Source: Planctomycetota bacterium (GTDB taxonomy: Bacteria > Planctomycetota > Planctomycetia > Planctomycetales > Planctomycetaceae). From it: DNA of 64,000 nucleotides. A program made the translations under genes and the position numbers. Positions 37,448-46,897 of the stretch are shown here, piece by piece (position 1 is the first letter of the stretch; every line of letters begins with the position of its first letter). Where the stretch lies: contig JAFEBS010000010.1 of the NCBI GenBank assembly GCA_018242525.1, positions 318,846 through 382,845 of the forward strand, read 5' to 3'. Below the pieces are notes generated by a model, which was given only the letters and a program-made list of their open reading frames with translations, made no database searches and was not told the DNA's origin.

Positions 37448-38479
37448 ATGGCTGCGAGACCTTCAAAATCGTTGAGAACCGGATTTACGCTGATCGAACT
37501 GCTGGTAGTCATTGCGATCATTGCGGTTCTGATCGGGCTGCTGTTGCCCGCCGTTCAGCAGGCACGTGAAGCCGCACGACGTATGCAGTGCAAAAACAAC
37601 CTGAAACAAATCGGTCTGGCATTGCACAATTACCTCAGCTCCCATTCCGTGTTTCCCCCCAGTTACTGCATTGGCGCTGCCAAGGGAGGGACCTGGTCGA
37701 TCCACGCGCGCATCCTCCCCTACCTCGATCAAGCCAACGCCTACACCCTGGCTGACCTGTCCGTTGGTTACAGCGATCCGCCGAATTCCACCAGTGGGAT
37801 CACGGCGCAGTATCTTCCCGCCTATCGCTGCCCCAGTGAAATCAATGGCCAGAACAGTGCCTCGGCTCCCAGTTTCTTTCCACCGAACTACGCGTTCAAC
37901 GCGGGAACGTGGAAAGTTTATACGCCGATCTCGACGAATCTCGCGGATGGCGGGATTCCGGGAAATGGTGCCTTCGGCCCGAACAGCAGCTTTTCGACCG
38001 CGGCCTTTATTGACGGGACCAGCAATACGCTCTGCTTCTCAGAAATCAAAACCTATACAAGCCAGATTGGAAACGACGCGGCCGCGACCGACACGCTGCC
38101 GACTCAGGCGACGATCCTTGGCTATTCCTCGGGATCGTTCAGTGACCACGGGCATCGCGAGTGGACAGACGGCAAGATTCACGAGACCGGTTTCACGGCC
38201 ACGTTTACCCCGAACGCGCGTGTGCAGATTGTGAACAAGGGGACTGCCACCACTCCAACCGTCGACGGGGACTACATTTCCTGCAAGGAACGCAGCAGCA
38301 GTGCCACCTGTGCCGGCCAACCGACGTACGCGGCAGTCACCACTCGCAGTTTTCACGTTGGCATCGTCAATAGCCTGCTCATGGACGGGTCCACCCGCTC
38401 GATCTCCGAAAACATCGACATCCTCGTCTGGCGCGCCCTGGCCAGTCGTGCTGGCGGGGAAGTGGTGAGTGATTTCTGA
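37448..38479 (+). CDS. DUF1559 family protein with prepilin-type N-terminus
   Basis: About 343 residues. [19 protein letters not shown] is a type IV prepilin-like motif, followed by [24 protein letters not shown] and IGLALHNYLSS. The C-terminal motif HVGIVNSLLMDGSTRSISENID matches the family. Two central cysteine pairs (CPSE and SCKERSSSATC) could form disulfides outside the cell. GGAG lies 8-10 bases before the ATG at 37448. It is a single gene followed by a hairpin at 38491-38541. The protein is probably displayed on the surface as a pseudopilin-like subunit; its function is unknown. Confidence 0.92.
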   Translation: MAARPSKSLRTGFTLIELLVVIAIIAVLIGLLLPAVQQAREAARRMQCKNNLKQIGLALHNYLSSHSVFPPSYCIGAAKGGTWSIHARILPYLDQANAYTLADLSVGYSDPPNSTSGITAQYLPAYRCPSEINGQNSASAPSFFPPNYAFNAGTWKVYTPISTNLADGGIPGNGAFGPNSSFSTAAFIDGTSNTLCFSEIKTYTSQIGNDAAATDTLPTQATILGYSSGSFSDHGHREWTDGKIHETGFTATFTPNARVQIVNKGTATTPTVDGDYISCKERSSSATCAGQPTYAAVTTRSFHVGIVNSLLMDGSTRSISENIDILVWRALASRAGGEVVSDF

Positions 38480-38490
38480 TCTCAATTGGG

Positions 38491-38541
38491 GTTGGAGTTC
38501 GAGCTTCAAGCTGGTCTGCCAACCTGAAGCCTGGCTCCAAC
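38491..38541 (+). terminator. Possible terminator hairpin after the DUF1559 gene
   Basis: GTTGGAG (38491-38497) pairs with CTCCAAC (38535-38541), and inside it GCTTCA and TGAAGC continue the stem around TGG/CCA. It starts 12 bases after the stop codon. There is no strong T-run, so termination is plausible but not certain. Confidence 0.5.
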
Positions 38542-38647
38542 TCGCTCCTCGCCGGTCTTGGATACCAACCATTCGCGAGATATCCTGTCCCGCCAACAAC
38601 TCGTCAATTTCCAATGAACGCTGACGTGTCGGCGACTGGCTTGTGGC

Positions 38648-40078
38648 ATGCGGATTGTGATCATCGGTGGGGGCTTGGCCGGCCTGGCCAGTGCAGTGGC
38701 ATTGACGGAGCGGGGGCATCCGTGCGTCGTACTGGAGTCCCGGTCTCGACTGGGAGGGCGGGCCAGTTCATTTCTGGATCCCGCCTCCGGCACGTACATC
38801 GACAACTGTCAGCATGTGTCATTGGGTTGCTGCACCAACTTTCGGCATTTCTGCCAGACGACGGGGTTGACGGAATTCTTCCGGACAGAGAAGACCCTTT
38901 ATTTCGTCGGCCCCGATGGGCGGATCGATCCGTTCGCGGCCAGTGCGCTGCCTGCCCCGCTGCACCTGGCAGGAGCGTTCGCCCGGTTACGGTACTTGAG
39001 CTGGCGCGACAAACTGGCGTTGGGCATCGGCCTGAGAGCGCTGGCGCGCGGCGTGAAGCCAGAAGAACGCCATCTGCCGTTTTCGGAGTGGCTGGTTCGG
39101 CACGGTCAGACACCGGCTGCAATTGCCCGGTTCTGGCACGTGGTCCTGGTCAGTGCCCTCAGCGAGACACTTGATCGGATTGACGTGGAACATGCTCGAA
39201 AGGTGTTTGTCGACACGTTCCTGGCCCATCGTGACGGCTGGCTGGTCGACATCCCCACGGTCCCGCTTGAAGATCTGTACGGAGGCCGGTTGACCGAGTG
39301 GCTGACCGCGCGCGGCTCCGAGATTCGGCTGCAGGCCACGGTCGAAGAACTGGAGATGTACGGCGATCAGATGGCGTCCGCCAGACTGGGGAATGGCGAG
39401 CAAGTCGTCGGGGACCAGTTTATCCTCGCACTGCCGTTTTTTCGGGTCCACTCTGTGTTGCCAGCAGTGCTGGCGAATCGCCCCGAGATGGCGGCGGTCG
39501 AACGATTGGAAGCCGCACCGATTTCCAGCGTCCACCTCTGGTTTGACCGGCCGATCACAGAGCTACCGCACGCAGTGTTTGTGGACCGTCTATGCCAGTG
39601 GATGTTTAACCGAACCGTCCTTTCGAATACAGCACCGTCTGAACAGGGATACTATTATCAAATCGTGATCAGCGCCAGTCGAGAGTTGGCGGGACAGGGT
39701 CGAGAGACCATCCTGGCGCAGGTTCTGGCGGAGCTGTCGGCCGTCTGGCCGGTTGTCGGCACTGCCAGACTGCTGCGCTCGCGCCAGGTCACCGAACACC
39801 GGGCCGTGTTTTCACCCGTCCCGGGCGTCGACGAGTTGCGTCCCCTGCAGCAGTCCTCCGTCTCGAATCTGCAGTTTGCCGGCGATTGGACGCAAACCGA
39901 CTGGCCAGCCACGATGGAAGGGGCTGTCCGCAGTGGCTATCTTGCCGCCGCCAATCTGTTGCGGCACAAAAATCCGGGCGTTTCGATCGTGCAACCCGAC
40001 CTGCCAGTTGCGCGATTGAGTCGCTGGCTGATGGGAATTCGCAAGCCGATCGAACGAAGACCGGACCTGCAGGAGTAG
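38648..40078 (+). CDS. hpnE: Hydroxysqualene dehydroxylase
   Basis: A 476-residue FAD-dependent amine oxidase family protein. HpnE reduces hydroxysqualene to squalene in the HpnCDE route from farnesyl diphosphate, leading to hopanoids or other squalene products. The N-terminal dinucleotide-binding motif is IIGGGLAGLASAVALTERGH (residues 4-23), followed by LESRSRLGGRASSF. The C-terminal FAD-binding segment is LQFAGDWTQTDWPATMEGAVRSGY. The family-typical DNCQHVSLGCCTNF is present. HpnC and HpnD are not next to it. The start codon sits at the beginning of the homology. The next gene is a K+ channel 104 bases downstream, probably unrelated. Confidence 0.9.
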   Translation: MRIVIIGGGLAGLASAVALTERGHPCVVLESRSRLGGRASSFLDPASGTYIDNCQHVSLGCCTNFRHFCQTTGLTEFFRTEKTLYFVGPDGRIDPFAASALPAPLHLAGAFARLRYLSWRDKLALGIGLRALARGVKPEERHLPFSEWLVRHGQTPAAIARFWHVVLVSALSETLDRIDVEHARKVFVDTFLAHRDGWLVDIPTVPLEDLYGGRLTEWLTARGSEIRLQATVEELEMYGDQMASARLGNGEQVVGDQFILALPFFRVHSVLPAVLANRPEMAAVERLEAAPISSVHLWFDRPITELPHAVFVDRLCQWMFNRTVLSNTAPSEQGYYYQIVISASRELAGQGRETILAQVLAELSAVWPVVGTARLLRSRQVTEHRAVFSPVPGVDELRPLQQSSVSNLQFAGDWTQTDWPATMEGAVRSGYLAAANLLRHKNPGVSIVQPDLPVARLSRWLMGIRKPIERRPDLQE

Positions 40079-40182
40079 TATGACACGATTGCCGGGAATC
40101 GATCCTGTGCAGGTCGGATCAACGACCATTTGTTTTTTAAGTTGACCGAGACAACGGCATTTCGAGTACGCTTTCCGCCACA

Positions 40183-41178
40183 ATGAAAAAACTGCTGCTG
40201 ATCATCGCCTTGCTGCTGGGATTCCTGATCCTGGGAGCCGTGAGTTTCCGCCTGACCGAAGGCTGGGACTGGCTGCAGTGCTTTTACGAGGCGGTCATCA
40301 TCATGACCACCGTGGGGCTGTCGGCCACATCCCAGGGGAACCTGAATCCGTCGACAAAGATGTTCATCATCTGCTACCTGATGGTGGGGGTGGGGATCTT
40401 TACCTATTGTGTGACTCAACTGGGTCAATTGCTGGTGAACTTGCAGGTCCGGGGCTATTGGGAGAGGCGGGCTATGGATCACTCAATCAAAAAACTGAAA
40501 GATCACTTTGTGGTCTGCGGTTTCGGACGCATGGGCCGGACCATCTGTCGATACCTGCATTCCCGCCACAAGCCGTTCGTGGTGATCGATTCGGATGAGC
40601 GAATTGCCGCCGCCTGTCGGGAACTGGGCTGGCTGCATCTGATCGGCGATGCCACCGACGACGAAATCTTGTTGACCGCAGGGATCATGGAAGCCAAGGC
40701 GCTGACCACAGTCCTGGCCACAGACGCCGACAACATTTACGTCGTATTGTCTGCACGCCTGCTCAACGACAAGATGCAGATCGTGGCCCGGGCCAGCGAC
40801 GAAAAGGCGATCGACAAGCTGGAGCGTGCAGGTGCCACGCGTGTCGTCAGTCCGTTCAGTAGCGGCGCCATGAAAATCGCCCGATTCATGCTGAACCCCA
40901 GTGTCGAAGACTTCTTCGAGGTGACCGACGATCACGGCAGCCAGTTGGAACTGGCCGACGTGCAGATTTCGGCCACCAGTCCCTGCGTCGGCAAGCGATT
41001 AATGGATACCGACCTGCGTGAACGGGGAGTGATGGTCGTCGGCATCCGCCGCGCCAACGGAGAACGGCTGATGCCGCCCCCGGGCACAGCCGTCATCGAA
41101 GCCGGAGACTGCCTGTTCGCCTTTGGCAGCTCGCAGGCAGTCAATGAAATGATCAATCTGAATGTTGGATCGGAATGA
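40183..41178 (+). CDS. Potassium channel-like protein with RCK domain
   Basis: A 331-residue protein with two membrane helices (about residues 3-22 and 58-84) enclosing a pore loop. A TrkA-N/RCK domain follows (VVCGFGRMGRTI, Rossmann GFGRMG at residues 113-118, then VVIDSDE and GDATDDEILLTAGI). A TrkA-C domain with the typical SPCVGKRLMDTDLRERGVMVVGIRR closes the chain. The selectivity filter reads TTVGLSA (residues 42-48) rather than the usual TVGYG, so ion selectivity may differ from a normal K+ channel. The gene is monocistronic or co-transcribed with the broken sir2 gene, which starts 36 bases after its stop. Confidence 0.9.
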   Translation: MKKLLLIIALLLGFLILGAVSFRLTEGWDWLQCFYEAVIIMTTVGLSATSQGNLNPSTKMFIICYLMVGVGIFTYCVTQLGQLLVNLQVRGYWERRAMDHSIKKLKDHFVVCGFGRMGRTICRYLHSRHKPFVVIDSDERIAAACRELGWLHLIGDATDDEILLTAGIMEAKALTTVLATDADNIYVVLSARLLNDKMQIVARASDEKAIDKLERAGATRVVSPFSSGAMKIARFMLNPSVEDFFEVTDDHGSQLELADVQISATSPCVGKRLMDTDLRERGVMVVGIRRANGERLMPPPGTAVIEAGDCLFAFGSSQAVNEMINLNVGSE

Positions 41179-41214
41179 TCGTCGACTCGCACCACCGCAA
41201 ATCGGGGAAATCCC

Positions 41215-41647
41215 ATGGTCGACCTGCAGGAACAGTACCGCCGGGCGGCCGAGGCAATCCGGTCGGCAGACGCTTTGCTGATTGGTGCCGGGGCGGGGAT
41301 GGGAGTGGATTCGGGGCTGCCGGACTTTCGTGGCCCGGAAGGGGTTCTGGAAGGCATATCCCCCTTTCCGGGGCCGAATGTTCAGCGAAATGTCCACGCC
41401 CCACTGGTTTCAAACTGATCCGGCGCTCGCGTGGGGATTCTTCGGCCACCGTCTGAAGCTGTACCGATCGGCGACGCCTCACGCCGGTTTTCAGATCCTG
41501 CTTCGATGGGCCGCTCGAATGCCGTTGGGGCCGTTCACGTTTACGAGCAACGTGGACGGGCAGTTTCAGAACTGCACCTGGGTGCAGTCTGCAGCCTGCA
41601 CCCCCAGCGTGCAGGTGATCGCCATCGACTTCGCGGAAAAATGCTAA
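41215..41647 (+). pseudogene. Broken Sir2-family (sirtuin-like) gene
   Basis: The first frame encodes a normal Sir2 opening (AAEAIRSADALLIGAGAGMG, VDSGLPDFRGPEG). At the GGGG run 41341-41344 the frame is lost. Removing one G gives FRGPEGFWKAYPPFRGRM and continues in the other frame to TFTSNVDGQFQ (about 41569), again typical of Sir2 proteins. The homology then stops. The catalytic histidine region, the zinc cysteines and the C-terminal half are missing, and an unrelated tail ends at 41647. Both the frameshift and the truncation make a functional enzyme unlikely. The single G could be a sequencing error, but the truncation could not. Confidence 0.85.
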
Positions 41648-41774
41648 CTGAAGTTGCAGGCAGTTGTTGCAATCGGACTCGTGAAATCTGTCAACGAATG
41701 GCATGCCCCTTGTATGCGAGGTCATGCCGCACGTTCTGACCGCCCCTGAACCATGGATTTTCGTGGAGGCCACC

Positions 41775-44700
41775 ATGAGTACCCCCGCCGAACGACGTTC
41801 CCCGTTCCTGCGACTGCTGGACGCTTTCCTCCAGGAAGAAAACATCAAATGGATGCTGGGGCTAGGGGTCTGCATTTTACTGGGATCCTCGTTGCGATTG
41901 GTCACTCTGCACTGGCAGGAATACACGCCTGTCTGGAAGTATCTGATCCTGCTGACCTACTCGGGAACCGTCTTCGCGTTGGGAGAATTCAGTTTCCATC
42001 GCCTGGGACTGCGCAAGACCGGAACTGTGCTGATGGCGCTGACGGTGTTGTTGATACCGATCTGTTTCCTCGCGCTGCACTGGGTCCAACCCCGGACTGA
42101 CTCCACCGCCATTGACGGCTTGCGAAACACGGGACTGATGGTACTTCTGGGGGTCAATCTTCTCTGGAGTGCGTTTGCGGCTCAGCGAATCTTTGCCCAT
42201 TTTCTGCGGGGATCCCAGCCGACGTTTCTGATCAGCTACCTGATCTTGTGCCTGGCAGGAGCGATCGTCCCCGGCCTGCCACCGGCCTGGAGTCCTGTCC
42301 TGACACTCGGCGTGTGGGCCGTCTTCGCGGTGGGCACCGTCAAGGTGAACCGCCATGTCTTCTGGCTGACCGAGGAGCAACGGCTGCCGCGGATCTTCGG
42401 GTTCTTCCCGATCCTGTTGCTGGGGGGCTTGTTCGCCGCCGTGTTCACTCTCGGCCTGGCCCACGACCTGACCGCGCCGCGGTTGGGGTTACTCAGCACA
42501 CTGATGGCATTGCCAATTCTCCTGACTGCCGATGCCGTGGCCCGGGTGTTTGAACAGCGGACCGGCGGCCTTGTACGACCCCTCCCCTGGAGCATCAGCG
42601 GGCCGCTGGCACTGGGGATGCTGCTGAGTGTCAGCGGCGTTGTGATGGGTCTGACCGGCTGGCCTGGCAGTGGGCTGATCGTGCCCACGGCCGCGATCGC
42701 AGCCGTGGCGATGGGTGTCATTGCACACCGGACAGGCAAATCGGCATTTGTGTGGGGGATGGTGTTTTGCATCGTCGTGGTGTATCAGACGTCACCCGTC
42801 TTCTTTAAAGAACTGCTGTTGCAACTGCGTGATCAGGCCGCCGCGGCGGTTCGACAACAGCGACTGCCGTATGCATTCTACGGCCTGACGTATGCCCCGC
42901 TGATCGTTGTCTTCTCACTGGTGTCCGCGTCCTTGAATCGACGCGGCCAGACGTTGTTCGCGAAGCCCCTGCAGGTGACGGCGACAATTCTGCCGTGTGT
43001 GCTCTTGGCCGTCTCCTTCACGCATTCCACTGCCGTCCTGCCGGTCTCCGTGATCTTGTTCCCGCTGTTTGCCAGCCAGATGGTCCTCCATCGAAATCAC
43101 AATTACTTGATTCCCGCCGCCGTCGCCTTCCTATCGGGCACGTGGGGTGCTCCCCAGTTTGCTCGCATCGTGCTGGAATGGGATGTCTCGCTGGAGTCCG
43201 AGCTGCTGACTTGGGTCGCTGCATCAGCGTTATTGCTGGTTCCTGGTGCTGTGATCGACCGGTGGTCGAATCGGTTCCGGTCCGCCAGCGACGTCGCCGC
43301 ATTCGAACTGCGTCATGGCTGCCAGATGTTCAGTCGCGTCAGCACGTTGCTGGCAGCCGTGGCGTGGTTCGTTCAGTTTGAACTTCCAGACTTCGCGAGC
43401 GGATCTGATCCCGGAACGACCGCCGGCGTCGTGATCGCCGTGTTGATGATGATTCAGACCCTGTGGTGGCTGAAACCCGGATTGGGCGAAGCCGCGATCG
43501 GATTTGCGGTCTATCTTGTTCAGTCCCGCTGCCTGCCCGTCGATTTCACCAGACTGGACTCGGTTGAACCGCTGGCCGGGCTGCTGCTGGGTGTCTGGTG
43601 CCTGAGTCGACTGCTGCAATTGACAAAGTCGAGTCGAGTGGCGCGGGCGTTCGGTCCGGCATCGTTGCACATCAGCTTCGCTGGTCTGACGATGCTGTTT
43701 GGTCTGTTTACATTCGATTGGGCGGCACAGCACGCCGGCCTCGGCCGTCTCTCTCCCTTGGTCAGCGCTCTGATGATGGCTTGGGGATTGGATGCTGGCC
43801 GGCGACTGAAACGGCCATGGGTCGCGTCAATCGCCTGGAGTGCTCTGTTCGTGTATGTGACAGCCACACTGTGCCAATGGCTGACACCGGTCGTGGCCCG
43901 CGAGTGGTGGATGTTCGCCTGGGCTGCGACCGGGCTGGCGTTGCTCGGGTTGCGGCAACGCCTGAGCCGAACGGTCGAATCGCCGCCGACGAACTGGCTG
44001 TCTCCACTCTCCTTGATCCTGCCCGTGGTGTTCGTGGTGATCGGGACGGTGAGCCTGTTGTTTCTCGACTGGCCGTACCGCCTGGCAGGACTGATGGCTC
44101 TGTGCGGCCTGATCGTCGCTCGAAAACTGCGGTTGCCGATCGATCTGTCAGAAATCAGTCCGATGCTGCTGAACTGGCAATTCCTGGTCGCGTGTCTGGC
44201 GGGATTTGCGGGACGCTCCGGCACGCTGCTGGATCTGACGACGGCAAACGTCATCGGCGTCAGCCTGCCGTTGGCGACCTGCGCCGCGTTCAGTCTCTGG
44301 TGTTTTGAGTCCCGCCGCGTGCGTCACTGGACGACCAGCGTGGAACTGGTCCTGACCCATCAACTCCTGCTGCTGATCCTGGTGCAATGCGCGTTGTGTG
44401 GCGCGTTGACCAGTTTCCCGGCGGGTACGTGGACAGTTGGCCACATCGGTTGGGCTGTCGCCACCTGGTTCGGCATTGTCGCGGCCTGTTGGGCGAATGC
44501 CGTCCGAACGCAATGTCGGGACCTGGCCTGGTGGGGAATCGTCGCCTGCCTGGGTTCGCTCGTTTACTTCATCATCGCTGGTGTGCTCGACCCGATGGTG
44601 GCGGGCATCGAATACGTCGTGATCATTGCCGGAGTCACCGCGTGGGTTGCCGGCCGAGGCCTGCAGTCGTCGCCGTCGCGGGCGATCCTGTCGACACCGC

Positions 44701-45368
44701 TGCAGCAATTGGGATTCTGGCTTCCGATGCTCATCCTGCCACTGGCGATCTGGCGGGAACTCGGCGACCCACACACAACTTGGGTGGGGGCCAACAGTTT
44801 TCCGCTGTTGGGTGCCGCCGCCTTCTATTTCTGGCGGGGTGTCGAACGTCGGCAACTGGGAACCACGCTGTTGTCACTGGTCATGGTGAACGTCGCCTGC
44901 CTGTTCCTGTGGAAAGATTTGAACTGGTCCGACCCGCAATTGTTCCTGATGCCTGTCGGAATCTCGATCCTGGTCCTGACAGAACTGATGCACCGTGAAA
45001 TCCCCGCCGCTTACCACGACCGACTGCGGTTTGTCGGTTCACTGACCATCCTGACCTCCCCGGTGTTTCACATCGTCACGGGTAGCTGGTTGCACATTTT
45101 GACGTTGATGGTGGCATCGGTGCTGTTGGCACTGGCGGCCATCGGACTGCGAATTCGCACTCTGCTCTACACCAGCACTGGGTTTCTGCTGGCGGACCTG
45201 GTGGCCCTGGTCGCTCGCGGTTCCGTCGATGAGCCGAATGTTCTCTGGATCGCTGGCGTGGCGCTGGGGGCTGCGATCATTGGCCTGGGAGCCGTTTGTG
45301 AAAACCATCGTGAATTACTTCTGGCCCGGTTGAGATACTTGGCTTCGGAACTGGAACAGTGGGCCTGA
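41775..45368 (+). CDS. Giant polytopic membrane protein, unknown function
   Basis: A 1197-residue protein that is hydrophobic over almost its entire length, with roughly 30 or more predicted membrane helices separated by short loops. The opening (FLQEENIKWMLGLGVCILLGSSLRL) and the following helix (LRKTGTVLMALTVLLIPICFLAL) recall the DUF2157/DUF2339 class of large bacterial membrane proteins. No transport or catalytic motif is visible. GGAGG lies 8 bases upstream of the ATG. It is followed by pspA, suggesting a link to membrane integrity, but this is inference. Confidence 0.8.
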   Translation: MSTPAERRSPFLRLLDAFLQEENIKWMLGLGVCILLGSSLRLVTLHWQEYTPVWKYLILLTYSGTVFALGEFSFHRLGLRKTGTVLMALTVLLIPICFLALHWVQPRTDSTAIDGLRNTGLMVLLGVNLLWSAFAAQRIFAHFLRGSQPTFLISYLILCLAGAIVPGLPPAWSPVLTLGVWAVFAVGTVKVNRHVFWLTEEQRLPRIFGFFPILLLGGLFAAVFTLGLAHDLTAPRLGLLSTLMALPILLTADAVARVFEQRTGGLVRPLPWSISGPLALGMLLSVSGVVMGLTGWPGSGLIVPTAAIAAVAMGVIAHRTGKSAFVWGMVFCIVVVYQTSPVFFKELLLQLRDQAAAAVRQQRLPYAFYGLTYAPLIVVFSLVSASLNRRGQTLFAKPLQVTATILPCVLLAVSFTHSTAVLPVSVILFPLFASQMVLHRNHNYLIPAAVAFLSGTWGAPQFARIVLEWDVSLESELLTWVAASALLLVPGAVIDRWSNRFRSASDVAAFELRHGCQMFSRVSTLLAAVAWFVQFELPDFASGSDPGTTAGVVIAVLMMIQTLWWLKPGLGEAAIGFAVYLVQSRCLPVDFTRLDSVEPLAGLLLGVWCLSRLLQLTKSSRVARAFGPASLHISFAGLTMLFGLFTFDWAAQHAGLGRLSPLVSALMMAWGLDAGRRLKRPWVASIAWSALFVYVTATLCQWLTPVVAREWWMFAWAATGLALLGLRQRLSRTVESPPTNWLSPLSLILPVVFVVIGTVSLLFLDWPYRLAGLMALCGLIVARKLRLPIDLSEISPMLLNWQFLVACLAGFAGRSGTLLDLTTANVIGVSLPLATCAAFSLWCFESRRVRHWTTSVELVLTHQLLLLILVQCALCGALTSFPAGTWTVGHIGWAVATWFGIVAACWANAVRTQCRDLAWWGIVACLGSLVYFIIAGVLDPMVAGIEYVVIIAGVTAWVAGRGLQSSPSRAILSTPLQQLGFWLPMLILPLAIWRELGDPHTTWVGANSFPLLGAAAFYFWRGVERRQLGTTLLSLVMVNVACLFLWKDLNWSDPQLFLMPVGISILVLTELMHREIPAAYHDRLRFVGSLTILTSPVFHIVTGSWLHILTLMVASVLLALAAIGLRIRTLLYTSTGFLLADLVALVARGSVDEPNVLWIAGVALGAAIIGLGAVCENHRELLLARLRYLASELEQWA

Positions 45369-45430
45369 AAAATCTCGAAAGATGAACTCGACGCCCGGCG
45401 ATGGATGATCGAATTGGAAACGCATCGACG

Positions 45431-45454
45431 AATCCCTCGCTCGCGCGTCGGGCT
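45431..45454. repeat. Single copy of the CCCTCGCTCGCGCGTCGGG repeat
   Basis: This copy has the same core as the palindrome at 10280-10350. It lies in the leader just upstream of pspA. One arm only is present. Confidence 0.85.
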
Positions 45455-45512
45455 GGTCGAATTGGGTTTGTTACCTGGACGATTGAATCACTCTAAATCA
45501 AGGAGATCTCTG

Positions 45513-46187
45513 ATGAGCTGGATTGAACGTTTTTCACTGGTCATGCGCACCAACATCACTTTGCTGCGTGAGAAGTTTGAAGACCCGGAGCGAATGCTGC
45601 ATCAATTGTTGATCGACATGGACGAGGAGCTGGAAGGAGTACGCCGCAGTGTGGCAGAAGCGTTGGCTGATGAGATCCAGCTGCGCAAGCAGGTCGATGC
45701 TGCCCGACATGATGCCGAGCAGTGGCTGGCCCGCGCCAAGTCGGCGATCGAACGTCAGGATGATGCGTCGGCCGAGGCGGCGCTTGATCAAAAGCTGCGG
45801 GCGGCCGAGCGGGCGGATGAACTGACCAAGGAATACGAAAAACAGCAGCAGGAAACTCGCAAACTGCGTGAAGGAGTTCGCGACCTGGAAGGAAAAATCC
45901 GCCAGGCCCGTCAGCGCCGGACCCTGTTGCTGGCCCGTATGACTCGGGCCAATTCCACGCGGCGGATCAATTCCGCCCTCGAACGAGCCCAGGGACCTTC
46001 CGCGTTCGCAGAATTCGATCGGCTCGAAACGAAGGTCGATCGCGCCGAGGCTCTGGCGGAAGCGTACGACCGCATGGACGGGATCGACCCGGATGCCCGG
46101 GAACTGGAACGCAAGTTCGCAGAACAACAACGGTCCGAGCAATTGCGTCAGGAACTGGAATCGCTTCGTCAACGTGTAGGGGAATGA
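45513..46187 (+). CDS. pspA: PspA/IM30 family protein
   Basis: A 224-residue, almost fully alpha-helical, coiled-coil protein. It begins SWIERFSLVMRTNITLLREKFEDPERMLHQLLIDMDEEL, the classical PspA/Vipp1 opening, where the first helix binds membranes. Long charged helices follow (for example QQETRKLREGVRDLEGKIRQARQRR). Proteins of this family form rods or rings that protect damaged membranes, acting at the inner membrane. AGGAG lies 7 bases before the ATG at 45513. It follows a giant membrane protein gene and precedes a small hypothetical gene. The usual pspB and pspC partners are absent. Confidence 0.92.
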   Translation: MSWIERFSLVMRTNITLLREKFEDPERMLHQLLIDMDEELEGVRRSVAEALADEIQLRKQVDAARHDAEQWLARAKSAIERQDDASAEAALDQKLRAAERADELTKEYEKQQQETRKLREGVRDLEGKIRQARQRRTLLLARMTRANSTRRINSALERAQGPSAFAEFDRLETKVDRAEALAEAYDRMDGIDPDARELERKFAEQQRSEQLRQELESLRQRVGE

Positions 46188-46221
46188 GAGTAGTCCGGTC
46201 GCTTCACATCCTGGCTTCAAA

Positions 46222-46563
46222 ATGAACCTGATCCACGAACTGGGGCGTCTGATTCGGTCGTGGTGGACACAGGACCGCATTCAGATTTCCCCCGCGGAGG
46301 GCAGGTTGCTGCGCGTGCGGCCGGGGGATCTCTTGTCCATCGATCACCACGACTTTGAGGTCGTTGACCGGTACATTATGGAGCGGCCGCACCGACGATT
46401 GCTGTGTTTGAGGTGCCGGGCCCAGTCGGAGACGGCGGAGTTGTTCGTTGCCATTGGCCCTGAGTGCGAAGCGCCGTCAATCCGATGGGAAACTCGGCAC
46501 CGAGTCCGGACATTGGGAATTGAAGATATTGAAGTCTGGCCGATCGACACGCGACTGCGATGA
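46222..46563 (+). CDS. Conserved-looking hypothetical protein downstream of pspA
   Basis: A 113-residue protein with no membrane helix. It contains a tryptophan-rich start (IRSWWTQDRIQIS), then a beta-rich core (LLRVRPGDLLSIDHHDFEVVDRYI), and a CLRC pair near residues 62-65. The core looks like a small barrel or sandwich domain. It begins 34 bases after pspA on the same strand, so it is probably co-transcribed with it. The family is not recognised. Confidence 0.6.
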   Translation: MNLIHELGRLIRSWWTQDRIQISPAEGRLLRVRPGDLLSIDHHDFEVVDRYIMERPHRRLLCLRCRAQSETAELFVAIGPECEAPSIRWETRHRVRTLGIEDIEVWPIDTRLR

Positions 46564-46897
46564 AACTGGCGTGCGCCCAATGGCACTTGCATTGTGAGCC
46601 GCAAGGCGCTAGCCGCGGGTGTATTCTCAATCGAACTCGCAGCAAGCGCCGGCGTCGGCCCCGAACTCTTCCAAGCCGATGCTTCGAAGAGTCCACGGCC
46701 TGACGGCACGCGGCTCACCGGTTTGTGTTATGGGCGGCCGCCAAGTTTCGTGGCCGAATCTGGTGTCCGGCGTAATCGCGCCTGATTCTTCGGATCGATT
46801 CGGGGGAATCTGAGCGATGCTGTTCAACTCGTCCGGTGGGACTGGTAACCTAATGGTTGTTGTCGGATTGACCGTCTGAGTTCGGAGAATTTCCACC
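46564..46897. repeat. Intergenic region containing a copy of the large nested repeat
   Basis: No gene is supported. From 46580 to about 46660 the sequence ATGGCACTTG, then TGTGAGCCGCAAGGCGCTAG and CCGCGGGTGT, matches one arm of the inverted repeat at 2159-2328 with a few changes. It continues into a diverged inner part. The other arm is missing. The rest shows nothing recognisable. Confidence 0.75.
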
